From contig DASVDZ010000064.1 in the NCBI GenBank assembly GCA_036380835.1, forward strand, positions 186,001 through 250,000: DNA of 64,000 bases, in the 5' to 3' direction. The translations under genes and the position numbers were made by a program. Numbering within the stretch: position 1 is the first letter of the stretch; every line of letters starts with the position of its first letter. Positions 17,061 through 25,601 of this stretch are shown here, piece by piece. The notes under the pieces are model-generated. The model saw only the letters and a program-made list of their open reading frames with translations. It was not told where the DNA came from and did not search any database. The stretch comes from DASQJL01 sp036380835. Lineage in GTDB: Bacteria; Eisenbacteria; RBG-16-71-46; SZUA-252.

Positions 17061-19205
17061 CTAGAAGCTCCGCTCCACGAAGAGCGCGAGCTGGTGGGCC
17101 TTGTAGTCCTGCATCGAGTCGCCGAGCAGGATGGTGTTGGCCGTTCCGGTCGTCGGGAAGAGGAGCGGGACGTCCGTCGTGGAGAAGTCGTGCACCTTGA
17201 ACTGCTCCCACGCCCAACGGGCCCCGATCCGCATCTTGTCGTCCACCTTGTACCAGCCGTCGACGCCCACGCCCTCGCGCCGGTAGACCGTGCTGGGGAG
17301 GTCGATCCCCTTCGTGCCGGCGTACTTGGTGAGCCGGAACGTTCCCGGCGCCCGGTCGAACTCGTAGTGCGCGGTCAGGGTGACCCGGTCGCCCTTGGGC
17401 CGGTACTCGAGCGTCGTGCTCGAGTAGTAGAACCAATCCTTGAGCCGTGCCTGCCACGTCGAGTCGGGCGGCGCCAGGGCGCTCGAGCCCGACTGGCGGG
17501 AGCGCTGGTTCGTGTAGATCTGCCCGATGCCGTAGCTGGCGGAGAAGTCGAGGCGATTGGTGAGCTGGAACGTCCCCTCCGCGCTGGCGGAGCGGCGCTG
17601 ATCGTCGAGGAGGCCGAGCTGGTTCTGGGCGAACCCGACGCTGTCCTGGATCGACCCGTCCTTGTACTCGTTCCTGAGGTATTCGACCGAGACCGAGATG
17701 TCGGCCCGATCGTTCGGCACCCAACCGACGCCCGCCTTCACCTGATTCTGCTGGCGGGGCGCCACGTCGTACCGGCGAAGCGTCGGCTGCTCCGCGTTGT
17801 CATAGGCATCGAGATCGAACGAGTCGAGCTTCCGGTCCCCGTGGCGGTAGGAGGCCTCGAGATTCAAGCCGGCGACGGGCCTCGCCACGACCTTGCCCCG
17901 GACCACGTCTTCGGTGTTCTTGGCGACCTCGCGATGCGTCCGGTCGAGGCGGACGTGCTCGTACGTCCCGCAGACCGTCATCCGGGGATCCGGGATGACG
18001 TCGACGTCCGCGCCGAACGTCGTGGTGGCGTTTCCGAAGGCCTCGGACTCCTCGTCGCCGTACGACCAGGTCTGATCGTACGCCACCGATCCCGGGAACG
18101 TGTGCTGCACCGTCTTGTTCAGGAACTCGTACCGCTGGAACCGGAGCGTGCCGTTCCAGTAGTTCGACGGGTGCGTCGTGACCCGGTAGTCCTGGGTCCA
18201 GGCGCGCACCTTTCCCTGGGTGTTCGTGCCCGGCAGGCCGACGGTGTCGGGTTGGAGGATCGCGGTGTTGACCGTATAGGGAAGCCACCGGTCGTTCTGG
18301 GTCGTCTCGCTCAACCCGACCGTCAGGTTCGCGGTGGTGGTGCGCGGGAGCTGGAGACCCGCCATGAGCGTGCCGCGCACGGTTTTGTTGTCCGGGTAGA
18401 GATCGAGCTGGCCCGTGGAGGAGCCGCCCGTGGCGGTGTCGGTGAAGATCTTGGGGTTGTCCACCCGAAGCGCGTCCACCTTGTTGTGGAACGTCTCGAT
18501 GCCGCCGATCCCCTCGAGGCTCAGCCGCTTGTGGGCGTAGGAGACGTGGGCCTCGCCGATGTTCATCACCTGGTGGATCGGCTCGGTGATCTCGACCGCG
18601 TTGCTGAAGCCGAAGGTCTCGGCGTACGCCTTGTCGCCGTTCCGTTGCCGGCGGGTGCCGCGGATGTCGATCTCCACGCCGTGCGCGAGGCGCCCCTTGA
18701 CGCGCGCCTTGGAAACGTCGGTCCGAAACGCGAGCGGGATGGGGTCGGCGTTCTTGAGCGCGTCGCCCATCGTCGAGGTGTAGGCGCCGGAGTTGGTCTG
18801 GTTCAGCTTCTGCAGGGAGTCGGGGAGCGTGTAGACCCCCGGGTTCACCTGCACGTACGGGGTCCGCGCGTAGTAGCTGAAGTTGTGCGGAATCCGCGAG
18901 TAGTTCAGCCACGTCGTCCAGCGCGGCTTCCGGTACGTGATCGCGGTCGCCTGATCGTTCCGAAGCGCATGATTCGCGACGACCGAATAGCGTCCGCCCC
19001 AGAGCGGATCGCGCAGCATCAGGGTCCGAATGTAAGGCCCGTTCGGGATGTCGCTGAACTCCTGATACTTGGCCTCCCGGACCGTCTGGTCCCACCACTG
19101 CGAACCGAGCGTCAGCGACCCGTCGGCGAACGCCGGCCCCGCCACCGCGAGCAGGAGCAAGAGCATCGCGGGGAGGGCCCGATACCGAATTCGATGCGTG
19201 TTCAT
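17061..19205 (-). CDS. mtrB: MtrB/PioB-family decaheme-associated outer-membrane beta-barrel
   Basis: A 714-residue outer-membrane protein. A signal peptide ends near AFA (residue 27). The rest is a long series of alternating hydrophobic/polar strands rich in Tyr, Trp, Thr and Asn, ending in a C-terminal Phe (FVERSF) as expected for Bam-inserted barrels. In Shewanella-type systems MtrB forms the pore that sheathes the decaheme MtrA so that electrons can cross the outer membrane. The Shewanella N-terminal CXXC pair is not seen here. It lies 10 bases after a decaheme cytochrome gene. No MtrC/OmcA-like surface cytochrome follows. Family assignment rests on length, barrel pattern and neighbour. 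Confidence 0.85.
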   Translation of the reverse strand: MNTHRIRYRALPAMLLLLLAVAGPAFADGSLTLGSQWWDQTVREAKYQEFSDIPNGPYIRTLMLRDPLWGGRYSVVANHALRNDQATAITYRKPRWTTWLNYSRIPHNFSYYARTPYVQVNPGVYTLPDSLQKLNQTNSGAYTSTMGDALKNADPIPLAFRTDVSKARVKGRLAHGVEIDIRGTRRQRNGDKAYAETFGFSNAVEITEPIHQVMNIGEAHVSYAHKRLSLEGIGGIETFHNKVDALRVDNPKIFTDTATGGSSTGQLDLYPDNKTVRGTLMAGLQLPRTTTANLTVGLSETTQNDRWLPYTVNTAILQPDTVGLPGTNTQGKVRAWTQDYRVTTHPSNYWNGTLRFQRYEFLNKTVQHTFPGSVAYDQTWSYGDEESEAFGNATTTFGADVDVIPDPRMTVCGTYEHVRLDRTHREVAKNTEDVVRGKVVARPVAGLNLEASYRHGDRKLDSFDLDAYDNAEQPTLRRYDVAPRQQNQVKAGVGWVPNDRADISVSVEYLRNEYKDGSIQDSVGFAQNQLGLLDDQRRSASAEGTFQLTNRLDFSASYGIGQIYTNQRSRQSGSSALAPPDSTWQARLKDWFYYSSTTLEYRPKGDRVTLTAHYEFDRAPGTFRLTKYAGTKGIDLPSTVYRREGVGVDGWYKVDDKMRIGARWAWEQFKVHDFSTTDVPLLFPTTGTANTILLGDSMQDYKAHQLALFVERSF

Positions 19206-19215
19206 GCTCCCTCCG

Positions 19216-20166
19216 CTACCTCAGGAACGTCTTGCCCGAGGGATGGTTGGACCCGTGGATCTGGCTGTGGCAGTTCGTGCACGACCGGTTGAAGAGCCGG
19301 TTCGAGGCGAGGTCGCTCGGCGCGCCGTCGTACAGGGTGCTCGGATGCCGCGTCGCGATGTGGCACCGCTGGCAGAGGAACGGCTTCTTCGACGCCAGCA
19401 CCTTGTCGTTGTTCGAGCCGTGCGGCATGTGGCAGGTGACGCAGTTCTCGCGCACCGGCGGGTGCTCCCAGAGGAAGGGACCCCGCTTGTCCATGTGGCA
19501 GGTGGTGCAGAGCTCGTTGTTCGAGGCTCCGCGGATCATGTGCGGGCCGGGCGAGCCGTGCGGGTTATGGCAGTCGGCGCACGTCATGCTGCCTTCCCGC
19601 ACCGGCATGTGTGCCGTGTGCACCAGCTCGGCCCGCTTATCGTGGTGGCACTTGACGCAGAGGTCGGTGGCGCTGGTCGCCTGGAGGAGCTTCTCGCCGC
19701 CCGGATCCTTCGAATCGTGGATGCTGTGGCAGTCGCGGCACGACACGTCGTTGTGCGCGTGCGCGCTCTGGGCCCAGTAGAACTGCTCCCCGGTCCGATG
19801 GCAGGTGCCGCAGACCTTGTTCACGTCCGGCGCCTTCATGCCCTTGAGGTTCCAGATCGTCTTGAAGCGGGGATCGCTGTCGTCGCCGTCGGCCGCCACG
19901 TGGAGCGAGCCCGGCCCGTGGCAGGACTCACATCCCACGGTGGGCTCCCCGTTCGGGTTCGCGTCGATGGCCGCGCCGTAGTGCGGGTTCTTCGTGAAGG
20001 CCTCGACCTGTTCCTCGTGGCACTTCGCGCAGGCCTTCGACCCGACGTAGGTGGCGCTTGTGTTCGTGCCGGCGTTCGCACCTTCGCCCTGCGCGAGCGC
20101 CGGTGCCGCGACGAGCAGCGTCGCGGCGACGAAAGCCGCGGCGTACAGCCATCGGACGCGCTTCAT
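19216..20166 (-). CDS. mtrA: DmsE/MtrA-family decaheme c-type cytochrome
   Basis: A 316-residue periplasmic cytochrome with a signal peptide (cleavage near ALA-QGE) and exactly ten CXXCH motifs: CAKCH, CESCH, CGTCH, CRDCH, CVKCH, CADCH, CTTCH, CVTCH, CQRCH and CTNCH. Spacing and length match the MtrA/DmsE/PioA group, which forms a wire inside an MtrB barrel. The tight coupling with the barrel gene supports the pairing. The likely job is passing electrons from the periplasm to an external acceptor, or inward from a donor; direction cannot be decided. It is preceded by a 268-base intergenic region that should hold its promoter. Confidence 0.93.
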   Translation of the reverse strand: MKRVRWLYAAAFVAATLLVAAPALAQGEGANAGTNTSATYVGSKACAKCHEEQVEAFTKNPHYGAAIDANPNGEPTVGCESCHGPGSLHVAADGDDSDPRFKTIWNLKGMKAPDVNKVCGTCHRTGEQFYWAQSAHAHNDVSCRDCHSIHDSKDPGGEKLLQATSATDLCVKCHHDKRAELVHTAHMPVREGSMTCADCHNPHGSPGPHMIRGASNNELCTTCHMDKRGPFLWEHPPVRENCVTCHMPHGSNNDKVLASKKPFLCQRCHIATRHPSTLYDGAPSDLASNRLFNRSCTNCHSQIHGSNHPSGKTFLR

Positions 20167-20434
20167 GGGTGGCTCTCCATGGTGACGGGACGGGCGTTCT
20201 ACGTCGCGGGGTCTCTCGCCCCCGCTCCAGGGATCGGCAATCGCCCCGGCAACCTACGCTATCCGTTGGGAGAATGGAAAGGGTACTTAGGTAGCAAGTC
20301 GCGCCAGGGTGGCAGAAATATGGCCGCCCACCCCAACGAGAAGCGGACGGCGCCGGCGTGTGCCGCTCGCCGGTTGCCGTCCGCCTCGATGGAGGACGCG
20401 GTTGACGCCGCGTCGCTGTTTCTCGACCTCGACG
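20167..20434. other. Intergenic region upstream of the decaheme cytochrome
   Basis: There is no convincing ORF. In the minus direction it holds a hairpin just after the mono-heme cytochrome gene (listed separately). It also holds a run around 20275-20300 with an imperfect inverted repeat GCTAC-CTAA-GTACC, and the GC-rich leader of mtrA. A c-di-GMP (GEMM) riboswitch was considered because these often precede multihaem cytochromes, but the conserved core was not found. A promoter is expected here; none is clear. Confidence 0.4.
20343..20384 (-). terminator. Hairpin after the mono-heme cytochrome gene
   Basis: GCGGACGGC (20343-20351) pairs perfectly with GCCGTCCGC (20376-20384), and inner GCCGG/CCGG extends the stem. 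In minus-strand direction it lies about 50 bases after the cytochrome stop and is followed only by TTCTCGTT, a weak T-tract. Probable terminator separating it from mtrA. Confidence 0.5.
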
Positions 20435-20869
20435 CTACTTCGCCGGGGCCTCTTCCTTCTTCGCGGCCTTGTCCTCGGTCTTGAGCGTCGAGAGCCACGC
20501 CACGAGATCCTTGAGCTCGTCGGGTGTGCCGCGGTACCGCTTCATGTGCTTCTTCCCGTCGAGCATCTCCTTGCGCATGATCCAGCCTTCCATCCACTCG
20601 GGCTTCTGCTTCAGGCCGACGTCGGACAGGTCGGGCGGCTCTTTCTTGGCGGTCTTCGCCTCGGTGGCGGGGGCGGCGCCCTCTTCCTCCTCGCCCTCGA
20701 CCTTGCGCTTCTCGATCTTCTCGGCCTTGACCGTGTGGCACGAGTTGCAGTGGTACTTGAGGAAGACGTCCTGCCCCTTCGGGACCTTCGCCTCCTCCGC
20801 CCGGGCGACCACCGTGAACAGGAAGACGCCCAGAACCACCGCCACGAACTGAAGTAGGAACCGCTTCAC
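20435..20869 (-). CDS. Small mono-heme cytochrome c
   Basis: A 144-residue exported protein: signal peptide MKRFLLQFVAVVLGVFLFTV to about VARA, one haem motif CNSCH near residue 43, a Glu/Lys-rich insert (about 52-76) and a late Met (KHMKRYRGTPDEL) that could be the second axial ligand. The C-terminus is Lys/Glu rich. The GTG start at 20869 has AGGAGG seven bases upstream. It is a likely electron shuttle between the Rieske/cytochrome b complex, encoded upstream on the same strand, and the decaheme conduit encoded downstream. The acidic/basic insert splitting the domain is unusual. Confidence 0.85.
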   Translation of the reverse strand: MKRFLLQFVAVVLGVFLFTVVARAEEAKVPKGQDVFLKYHCNSCHTVKAEKIEKRKVEGEEEEGAAPATEAKTAKKEPPDLSDVGLKQKPEWMEGWIMRKEMLDGKKHMKRYRGTPDELKDLVAWLSTLKTEDKAAKKEEAPAK

Positions 20870-20937
20870 GACCTGCCTCCTTTCCCCCTCGCGGGAGCCT
20901 CGACACGTTCCCCCATTCCCATCATCCGATCGTTTCG

Positions 20938-22746
20938 CTACGGCCCGCCGGGCCGGACGGAACCGCCCTGCCGCGTGCGGTCGCTCTCCCGGATCTTGAA
21001 TCCCAGCCCGACGAGGACGAGCGCGATCAGGACGAGCGATACCGCGAGCCCCTTCCGCCTCACCTGGAGCTCCGTGAGGGCCCCTTCGCCCGCCTTCGTC
21101 CCCGCGTTCGCCGCCTCGATCCCGTCGTGGGCCCGCTTCACGAGCCGCCCCGGATCGAAGGAGTGGAGCAGCGACCGCGCCTCGACCTCGGCCGTGACTC
21201 CCTTGCTCTTCAGCTCGAACTGCGGGCCGCTCACCAGCATTCCCGCCAGCTCCGCGCGCCTGAGGATCCGGTTGGCCCCGCGGATCCGCTGGTCAAGGTC
21301 GGTGAGCGCGGCGTACATCTTGCCGGTGGCCGCGTCGCACGAGTCGCCCGCGGTGTGGCACTGGCGGCACGCGGGCCCGGGGTGCGGCATCACGCCCTCG
21401 CCCGGAACGTCTCTTATGGTGATACCCCGCGCTTCCCAGTTCGCGCCGGTCTGAATGTTCAGTCGGTAGAGGACCGCGTCCCCCGACTCGATGGGGTACG
21501 AGGAGAGACCTTGCATTTCGAGCGACGCCGTGAGGCCCGACGGGCCCTGGGCTCGCGCCGGGGGCAGCGGCGCGTCGGACCCCGGCCGGACGGTCGCGTC
21601 GAGCGTGATCGGCGCCGCCCCTTCGACCCCGATCTCGACGTGGTGCGCGTAGCGGAAATCGTCGGGTGGAAGGTGGAGCGCGAGAACGTCCCGCCAGACG
21701 GCCGTCATGTTCTCGTTCGGAGGAAGCGTGTCGAGTCGGGCCGCGAACGGGTCGGTCGCGATCACCTGGCCGAGGGAGACCTGCGGGGCCGAGCCGCCGT
21801 TGAAGAGCTCGGGCGTCGGGTGGCGGACGAGGTGGTTCCCGTGGCAGACGATGCACTCCGGCGCCTTCCGGTCGGCGAAGATCTTCTTGTGCGAGGACGC
21901 GTCGTACAGGATCGACTCGCGTCCGTGGCACTGGCCGCAGACGTTCGCCACCGACTTGACCTCGGGCGGCGTGGCCCCGTGGTTGCCGTGGCAGTCGTTG
22001 CACGCCGGCGCCGAGAGGTCGCCCTGATCGATCAGCGCCCGCGCGTGGACGCTCCGCTGGTACTTCGCGTACTGGTCGGTCGGGATCTTGTACTCCGCCA
22101 TCTTCGTCGAATCGGCGTGGCAGTGCGCGCAGGTCTTGGGCACGTTCGTCGCGTAGACCGGGGAGTCGGGCGAGGAGACCGCGCGGATTCCGTGCACGCC
22201 GTGGCAATCGACGCACTCGGCCGGCTTGGTCTCTCCCTTCGCGTTCCGCTGGCCGTGGACGCTCGTCCGGTACTCGGCGTACTGGTCGACGCGCGCCTGC
22301 GGGTTGTACCGCTTCATGAAGTTGGCGTCCGAGTGGCAGCGGGCGCAGAACTGCGGGACCTCCGTCCGGCTCGGCGCCTGCGTGAACCCCTTCGCCGGGT
22401 TCATGGCGTAGTCGGCGGCGTCGTCCTCGTCGTCGAAGTGCTTCCGCGTCGGATCGCCGCCGTGGCACGACTCGCAGCCGAGCCCGGCCGCGGCGTGGAC
22501 GTCGTTCGGCCACTCGGTCGCGGGCTTGCTCAGGCTCCGTTCGTCCTGCTGGCTGTGGCAGGTGATGCAGGACGAGCTGTCCTTGGCCGCGATCGCGTGG
22601 CGCTCGGGAGCGGCCGAGGGACCGGCGAGCGCGGGACGGCCGCCCAGCGCGAGCGCCAAGGTCGCCGCGGCGACGAAGGCCGCGGCGAGAACCAGGCCCG
22701 CGAGGGCCGGGCGCCGGGCGGGCGACGCGTCCCGGCGCGGGGTCAT
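20938..22746 (-). CDS. Membrane-anchored nine-heme c-type cytochrome
   Basis: A 602-residue exported multihaem protein with a long Ala-rich signal segment (about 12-42). It has nine CXXCH motifs: CITCH, CESCH, CARCH, CVDCH, CAHCH, CNDCH, CGQCH, CIVCH and, well separated, CRQCH. A transmembrane helix near the C-terminus (GLAVSLVLIALVLVGLGFKI) leaves a short charged tail. Between hemes 8 and 9 is a region of about 150 residues without haem motifs. The start overlaps the cytochrome b stop by four bases, so it is almost surely a subunit of that quinol-oxidising complex, as multihaem cytochromes replace cytochrome c1 in some anaerobes. It also resembles cytochrome c3/NrfH-type modules. Confidence 0.88.
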   Translation of the reverse strand: MTPRRDASPARRPALAGLVLAAAFVAAATLALALGGRPALAGPSAAPERHAIAAKDSSSCITCHSQQDERSLSKPATEWPNDVHAAAGLGCESCHGGDPTRKHFDDEDDAADYAMNPAKGFTQAPSRTEVPQFCARCHSDANFMKRYNPQARVDQYAEYRTSVHGQRNAKGETKPAECVDCHGVHGIRAVSSPDSPVYATNVPKTCAHCHADSTKMAEYKIPTDQYAKYQRSVHARALIDQGDLSAPACNDCHGNHGATPPEVKSVANVCGQCHGRESILYDASSHKKIFADRKAPECIVCHGNHLVRHPTPELFNGGSAPQVSLGQVIATDPFAARLDTLPPNENMTAVWRDVLALHLPPDDFRYAHHVEIGVEGAAPITLDATVRPGSDAPLPPARAQGPSGLTASLEMQGLSSYPIESGDAVLYRLNIQTGANWEARGITIRDVPGEGVMPHPGPACRQCHTAGDSCDAATGKMYAALTDLDQRIRGANRILRRAELAGMLVSGPQFELKSKGVTAEVEARSLLHSFDPGRLVKRAHDGIEAANAGTKAGEGALTELQVRRKGLAVSLVLIALVLVGLGFKIRESDRTRQGGSVRPGGP

Positions 22747-23909
22747 CGCGCGCCTCCCCGCGGCGCGGCCATCGCCCGGCCGGCGAGCGTTCCCCCGGCG
22801 ACGATCACGAACGCGACCCAGACGGGCCACCACGCGTGGTAGCCGATGGCCGTGAACGCGACGAAGAGCGACACCACCGCCGCGCCGCCGATCGAGACGA
22901 TCGGGCTCTTGCCCTTCTGGACGACGTCCCGGTCGAGGAACGGGATCAGGAACGCGAAGGCGCCCGCGAGCCCCATGGCGAGGATGAAGATCGTCTCGTT
23001 CTCGAGGCCGAGGATCTCGCCGCCGGGAACGAAGCGAAGACCCTGGAAGACGGCCATGAAGTACCACTCGGGGCGGATGTTCGCGGGTGCCGGGGCGAAC
23101 GGATCGGCCTTCTCGCCCAGCTCCCACGGGAAGAGCGCGGCGAGCGCCGCGAGGACGCCGAGCGCGATCGTCCAGCCGAAGAGGTCGCGGAGGAGGAAGT
23201 CGGGGAGGAAGCGCATCGTGCGCCTCGCGCCCTCGGCCTTCTCGACCGACGGAGGCACGCTCATCCCGTGCTTCTGGACCAGGACCAGGTGGAGGAGCAG
23301 GAGGAAGGTGGTGATCGCCGGGAGGATCGCCGTGTGCCATCCGTAGAAGCGCGAGAGCGTGCTCCCCGTCACGTGGTCGCCGCCGCGCAGGAAGCGGAGC
23401 ACGAAGTCCCCGATGACCGGAACGGACCCCGCGATGTCGGTCCCGACCTTGGTGGCAAAGTAGGAAAGACGGTTCCACGGGAGCAGGTAGCCGGAGAAGC
23501 CGAACCCGAGCGCCAGGACGAGGAGCGCGAAGCCGGACATCCAGGTCAGCTCGCGAGGGGGCCGGTAGGCCTTCATGAAGAGCACCGAGAAGAGGTGGAT
23601 GAGCGCGGTCGCGATCATGAGGTTCGCGCTCCAGGAGTGGATCGAGCGGATCAGCCACCCGAACGATACCTGGGTCATGATGAACTGGACCGACTCGTAG
23701 GCCTCCTGCGACGAGGGACGGTAGTAGAGCATGAGGAGGATCCCGGTGGCGACCTGGATGGCGAAGAAGAAGAGCGTCATGCCGCCGAGGTAGTACCAGG
23801 GGGTGTGTTTGTGCACGGGAACGGTCTTGTGCTCCAGGACCTCCCGAATCCCGTCGAACCCGATCCGATCGTTCAGCCAGGAGACGATTCCCGCGATCAT
23901 TCGGCGCAT
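22743..23909 (-). CDS. Cytochrome b subunit of a bc-type quinol oxidoreductase
   Basis: A 388-residue polytopic protein combining the b6-like N-terminal domain and a subunit-IV-like C-terminal part. Haem b ligands are seen as histidine pairs in HSWSANLMIATALIH and in HTAILPAITTFLLLLH. The quinol-site motif PEWY is present (NIRPEWYFMAV). About eight or nine hydrophobic helices are visible. It would oxidise quinol and bifurcate electrons between the Rieske centre and its b haems. GAGG upstream of the ATG at 23909 supports that start. It is the middle gene of the Rieske - cytochrome b - nine-heme operon; no classical cytochrome c1 gene is present. Confidence 0.93.
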   Translation of the reverse strand: MRRMIAGIVSWLNDRIGFDGIREVLEHKTVPVHKHTPWYYLGGMTLFFFAIQVATGILLMLYYRPSSQEAYESVQFIMTQVSFGWLIRSIHSWSANLMIATALIHLFSVLFMKAYRPPRELTWMSGFALLVLALGFGFSGYLLPWNRLSYFATKVGTDIAGSVPVIGDFVLRFLRGGDHVTGSTLSRFYGWHTAILPAITTFLLLLHLVLVQKHGMSVPPSVEKAEGARRTMRFLPDFLLRDLFGWTIALGVLAALAALFPWELGEKADPFAPAPANIRPEWYFMAVFQGLRFVPGGEILGLENETIFILAMGLAGAFAFLIPFLDRDVVQKGKSPIVSIGGAAVVSLFVAFTAIGYHAWWPVWVAFVIVAGGTLAGRAMAAPRGGAR

Positions 23910-23922
23910 GGTGGTCGCCTCC

Positions 23923-24384
23923 TCACGCGCGGCTGACGAAGATGTCGTCCCCGCTCACCTGGACCACGTAGGGCGTGAGCGGGCGCGGGGGCGGGCCGGA
24001 AACGTTCCGTCCCTGGAGGTCGTAGTAGCCGTTGTGGCAGGCGCACCAGACGCGCTTCTGCGCCGGCTCGTACTGGACGGTGCACTGGAGGTGGGTGCAC
24101 GTCGCGGAAAGCGCCACGTACTCCCCGGGAGCCTTCTCCACGAGGAGCCCCGGCTCCGACCCGAACGGGAAGATCTTCCACTTGTCCTTGGCCAGCTCGG
24201 AGACCTTGCCGGCGAGCACGCGAGTGCTCGTCTCCTCGGCCACCCGCGGCGGGCTCAGGAACCGGGCGACGGGGTAGAGCACGGCCGCGGCGAGGGCGCC
24301 GACGGTGAGCCGGAAGAACCCTTCCAGGAATTTACGACGGGGAAGCGAATCCGACTCGCCACCGGCGAAAGGCGTGTCGTTCAC
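23923..24384 (-). CDS. Rieske 2Fe-2S protein
   Basis: A 153-residue iron-sulfur subunit. A twin-arginine-like RRKFLEGFFRL precedes the N-terminal membrane anchor (about 23-42). The cluster ligands are C96 and H98 in CTHLQC and C114 and H117 in CACHNGYY, with C101 and C116 placed for the usual disulfide. The GPPPRPL turn near the end is typical of the family. It moves electrons from quinol to the c-type cytochromes. The GTG start at 24384 has GGGAGGA upstream. First gene of its operon, 13 bases before cytochrome b. Confidence 0.94.
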   Translation of the reverse strand: MNDTPFAGGESDSLPRRKFLEGFFRLTVGALAAAVLYPVARFLSPPRVAEETSTRVLAGKVSELAKDKWKIFPFGSEPGLLVEKAPGEYVALSATCTHLQCTVQYEPAQKRVWCACHNGYYDLQGRNVSGPPPRPLTPYVVQVSGDDIFVSRA

Positions 24385-24677
24385 GGGGGGTCCTCCCGTT
24401 CAGGTCACGATCCGTGCGACGCGAATGATGGCGAACGAAGCGCGTGGGGTGGAGCGACGCCGCCACCCCACACGATGCGCATCCTAGCCCCGGTTCGTCA
24501 AGCGGTCCAGCGATCGTGCGTCTCCGGTGACCTACTACCTTTGTACCAATCGACATGGACTTGGCAGGGCCGCGGCGGTAGCATCGCGACGTCGCTTCCC
24601 CCACCCCCCGCGCTATTCGCCCCCCCGCTCGATTCCCCAGGAATAGTCCCCGTCCGCCGGGCGTAGGTGAGGGTACG
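24385..24677. other. Divergent intergenic region between the Rieske and RnfD-like genes
   Basis: About 290 bases with no ORF of interest. It holds the predicted promoter of the Rieske operon (24481-24509). On the plus side, a slightly AT-richer stretch near 24535-24560 and a C-rich tract near 24596-24640 precede the RnfD-like ATG. No RNA gene or repeat family was seen. Confidence 0.4.
24481..24509 (-). promoter_or_regulatory. Predicted promoter of the Rieske-cytochrome b operon
   Basis: On the minus strand TGGACC (24504-24509) and TAGGAT (24481-24486) are separated by exactly 17 bases, each matching consensus at 4 of 6 positions. The start would be near 24474, leaving a leader of about 90 bases. 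It is the best match in the interval but weak. Confidence 0.35.
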
Positions 24678-25601
24678 ATGACGACCCCGACCGCCACCGC
24701 CCTGGTTCCCCCCGCCCGAAGCTCCCGGCCCGACCCCCGCGTCTGGCAGATCGCCTGCCTTTCGGGGCTCCTCCTCTTCGGCCTCCTCCGACTGCGGTTC
24801 GACACGCCCGTCGTGCAAATCGCGGCCACCCTCGCCACGGCGCTCGTCGTTCAGTGGATCGCCACCCGCGCGCTCGGGCTGCCGTCGTTCGAGTGGAAGA
24901 GCGCCCTCATCACCGGACTCGGGCTCTCGTTCCTGTTCCGCGCGAACGACTGGCGCCTCGCGACCCTGGCCGCGGCGCTCGCGATCGGCAGCAAGTTCGC
25001 GATCCGGTGGAGCGGGAAGCACGTCTGGAACCCGTCCAACTTCGCGCTGGCGGTCATGCTCCTCGCGAGCCGTGACGTCTGGGTCTCGCCGGGCCAGTGG
25101 GGGAGCGCCCCGACGATCGCCTATGCCATGGCCTGCGCGGGCGGCTTCGTCGTCTACCGCTCGGCGCGGAGCGACGTCTCGATCGCGTTCCTGGCCTCGT
25201 ACGCGGCGCTCCTCGCCGGGCGATCGCTCTGGATGGGCGAGCCGATGACGATCCCGCTCCATCGCCTCGCGAACGGCGCGCTCATGATCTTCACGTTCCA
25301 CATGATCTCCGACCCCAAGACGACCCCGAACACCCGCGCCGGACGGATTCTCTTCGGCCTCCTGGTCGCCGCCGGCGCGGGCGCCGTCTCCTTCGCGCTC
25401 TTCCGTCCCAATGGTCCGATCTGGGCGCTGGCCGCCTTCTCGCCCCTCGTGCCCCTGATCGACCACCTCCTTCCCGGACCGCGGTACGAATGGAAGCGGC
25501 CCACGCCCGGACCTCTCTGGAAAGGAACCACCGATGAACCGATGGACGATCGCGCTCTTGACGGCGCTCCTCGGCGCGCTGTCGGCTCCGCCCGCCCATA
25601 G
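24678..25601 (+). CDS. RnfD/NqrB-family membrane protein (orphan)
   Basis: A 307-residue membrane protein with about eight to ten hydrophobic helices. The motif GKHVWNPSNFALAVML and the later SDPKTTPNT segment are characteristic of the NqrB/RnfD/RnfE family, where Thr in the SDPxTTP loop covalently holds FMN. No other rnf or nqr gene is in the window, so this is an orphan subunit; it may carry flavin for another redox path. Its 3-prime end overlaps the next gene by 68 bases, though that start has its own ribosome site. The gene is divergent from the Rieske operon. Confidence 0.8.
   Translation: MTTPTATALVPPARSSRPDPRVWQIACLSGLLLFGLLRLRFDTPVVQIAATLATALVVQWIATRALGLPSFEWKSALITGLGLSFLFRANDWRLATLAAALAIGSKFAIRWSGKHVWNPSNFALAVMLLASRDVWVSPGQWGSAPTIAYAMACAGGFVVYRSARSDVSIAFLASYAALLAGRSLWMGEPMTIPLHRLANGALMIFTFHMISDPKTTPNTRAGRILFGLLVAAGAGAVSFALFRPNGPIWALAAFSPLVPLIDHLLPGPRYEWKRPTPGPLWKGTTDEPMDDRALDGAPRRAVGSARP

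Noticed and set aside
17010..19292. Long plus-strand frame of 760 codons
   Set aside because: Antisense to MtrB; R/V/D-rich shadow with no signal peptide or barrel features.
20167..20340. c-di-GMP (GEMM) riboswitch ahead of the decaheme cytochrome
   Set aside because: Short pieces look similar (TAGGTAGC, GGTTGCC) but the conserved core and stems are not assembled in order.
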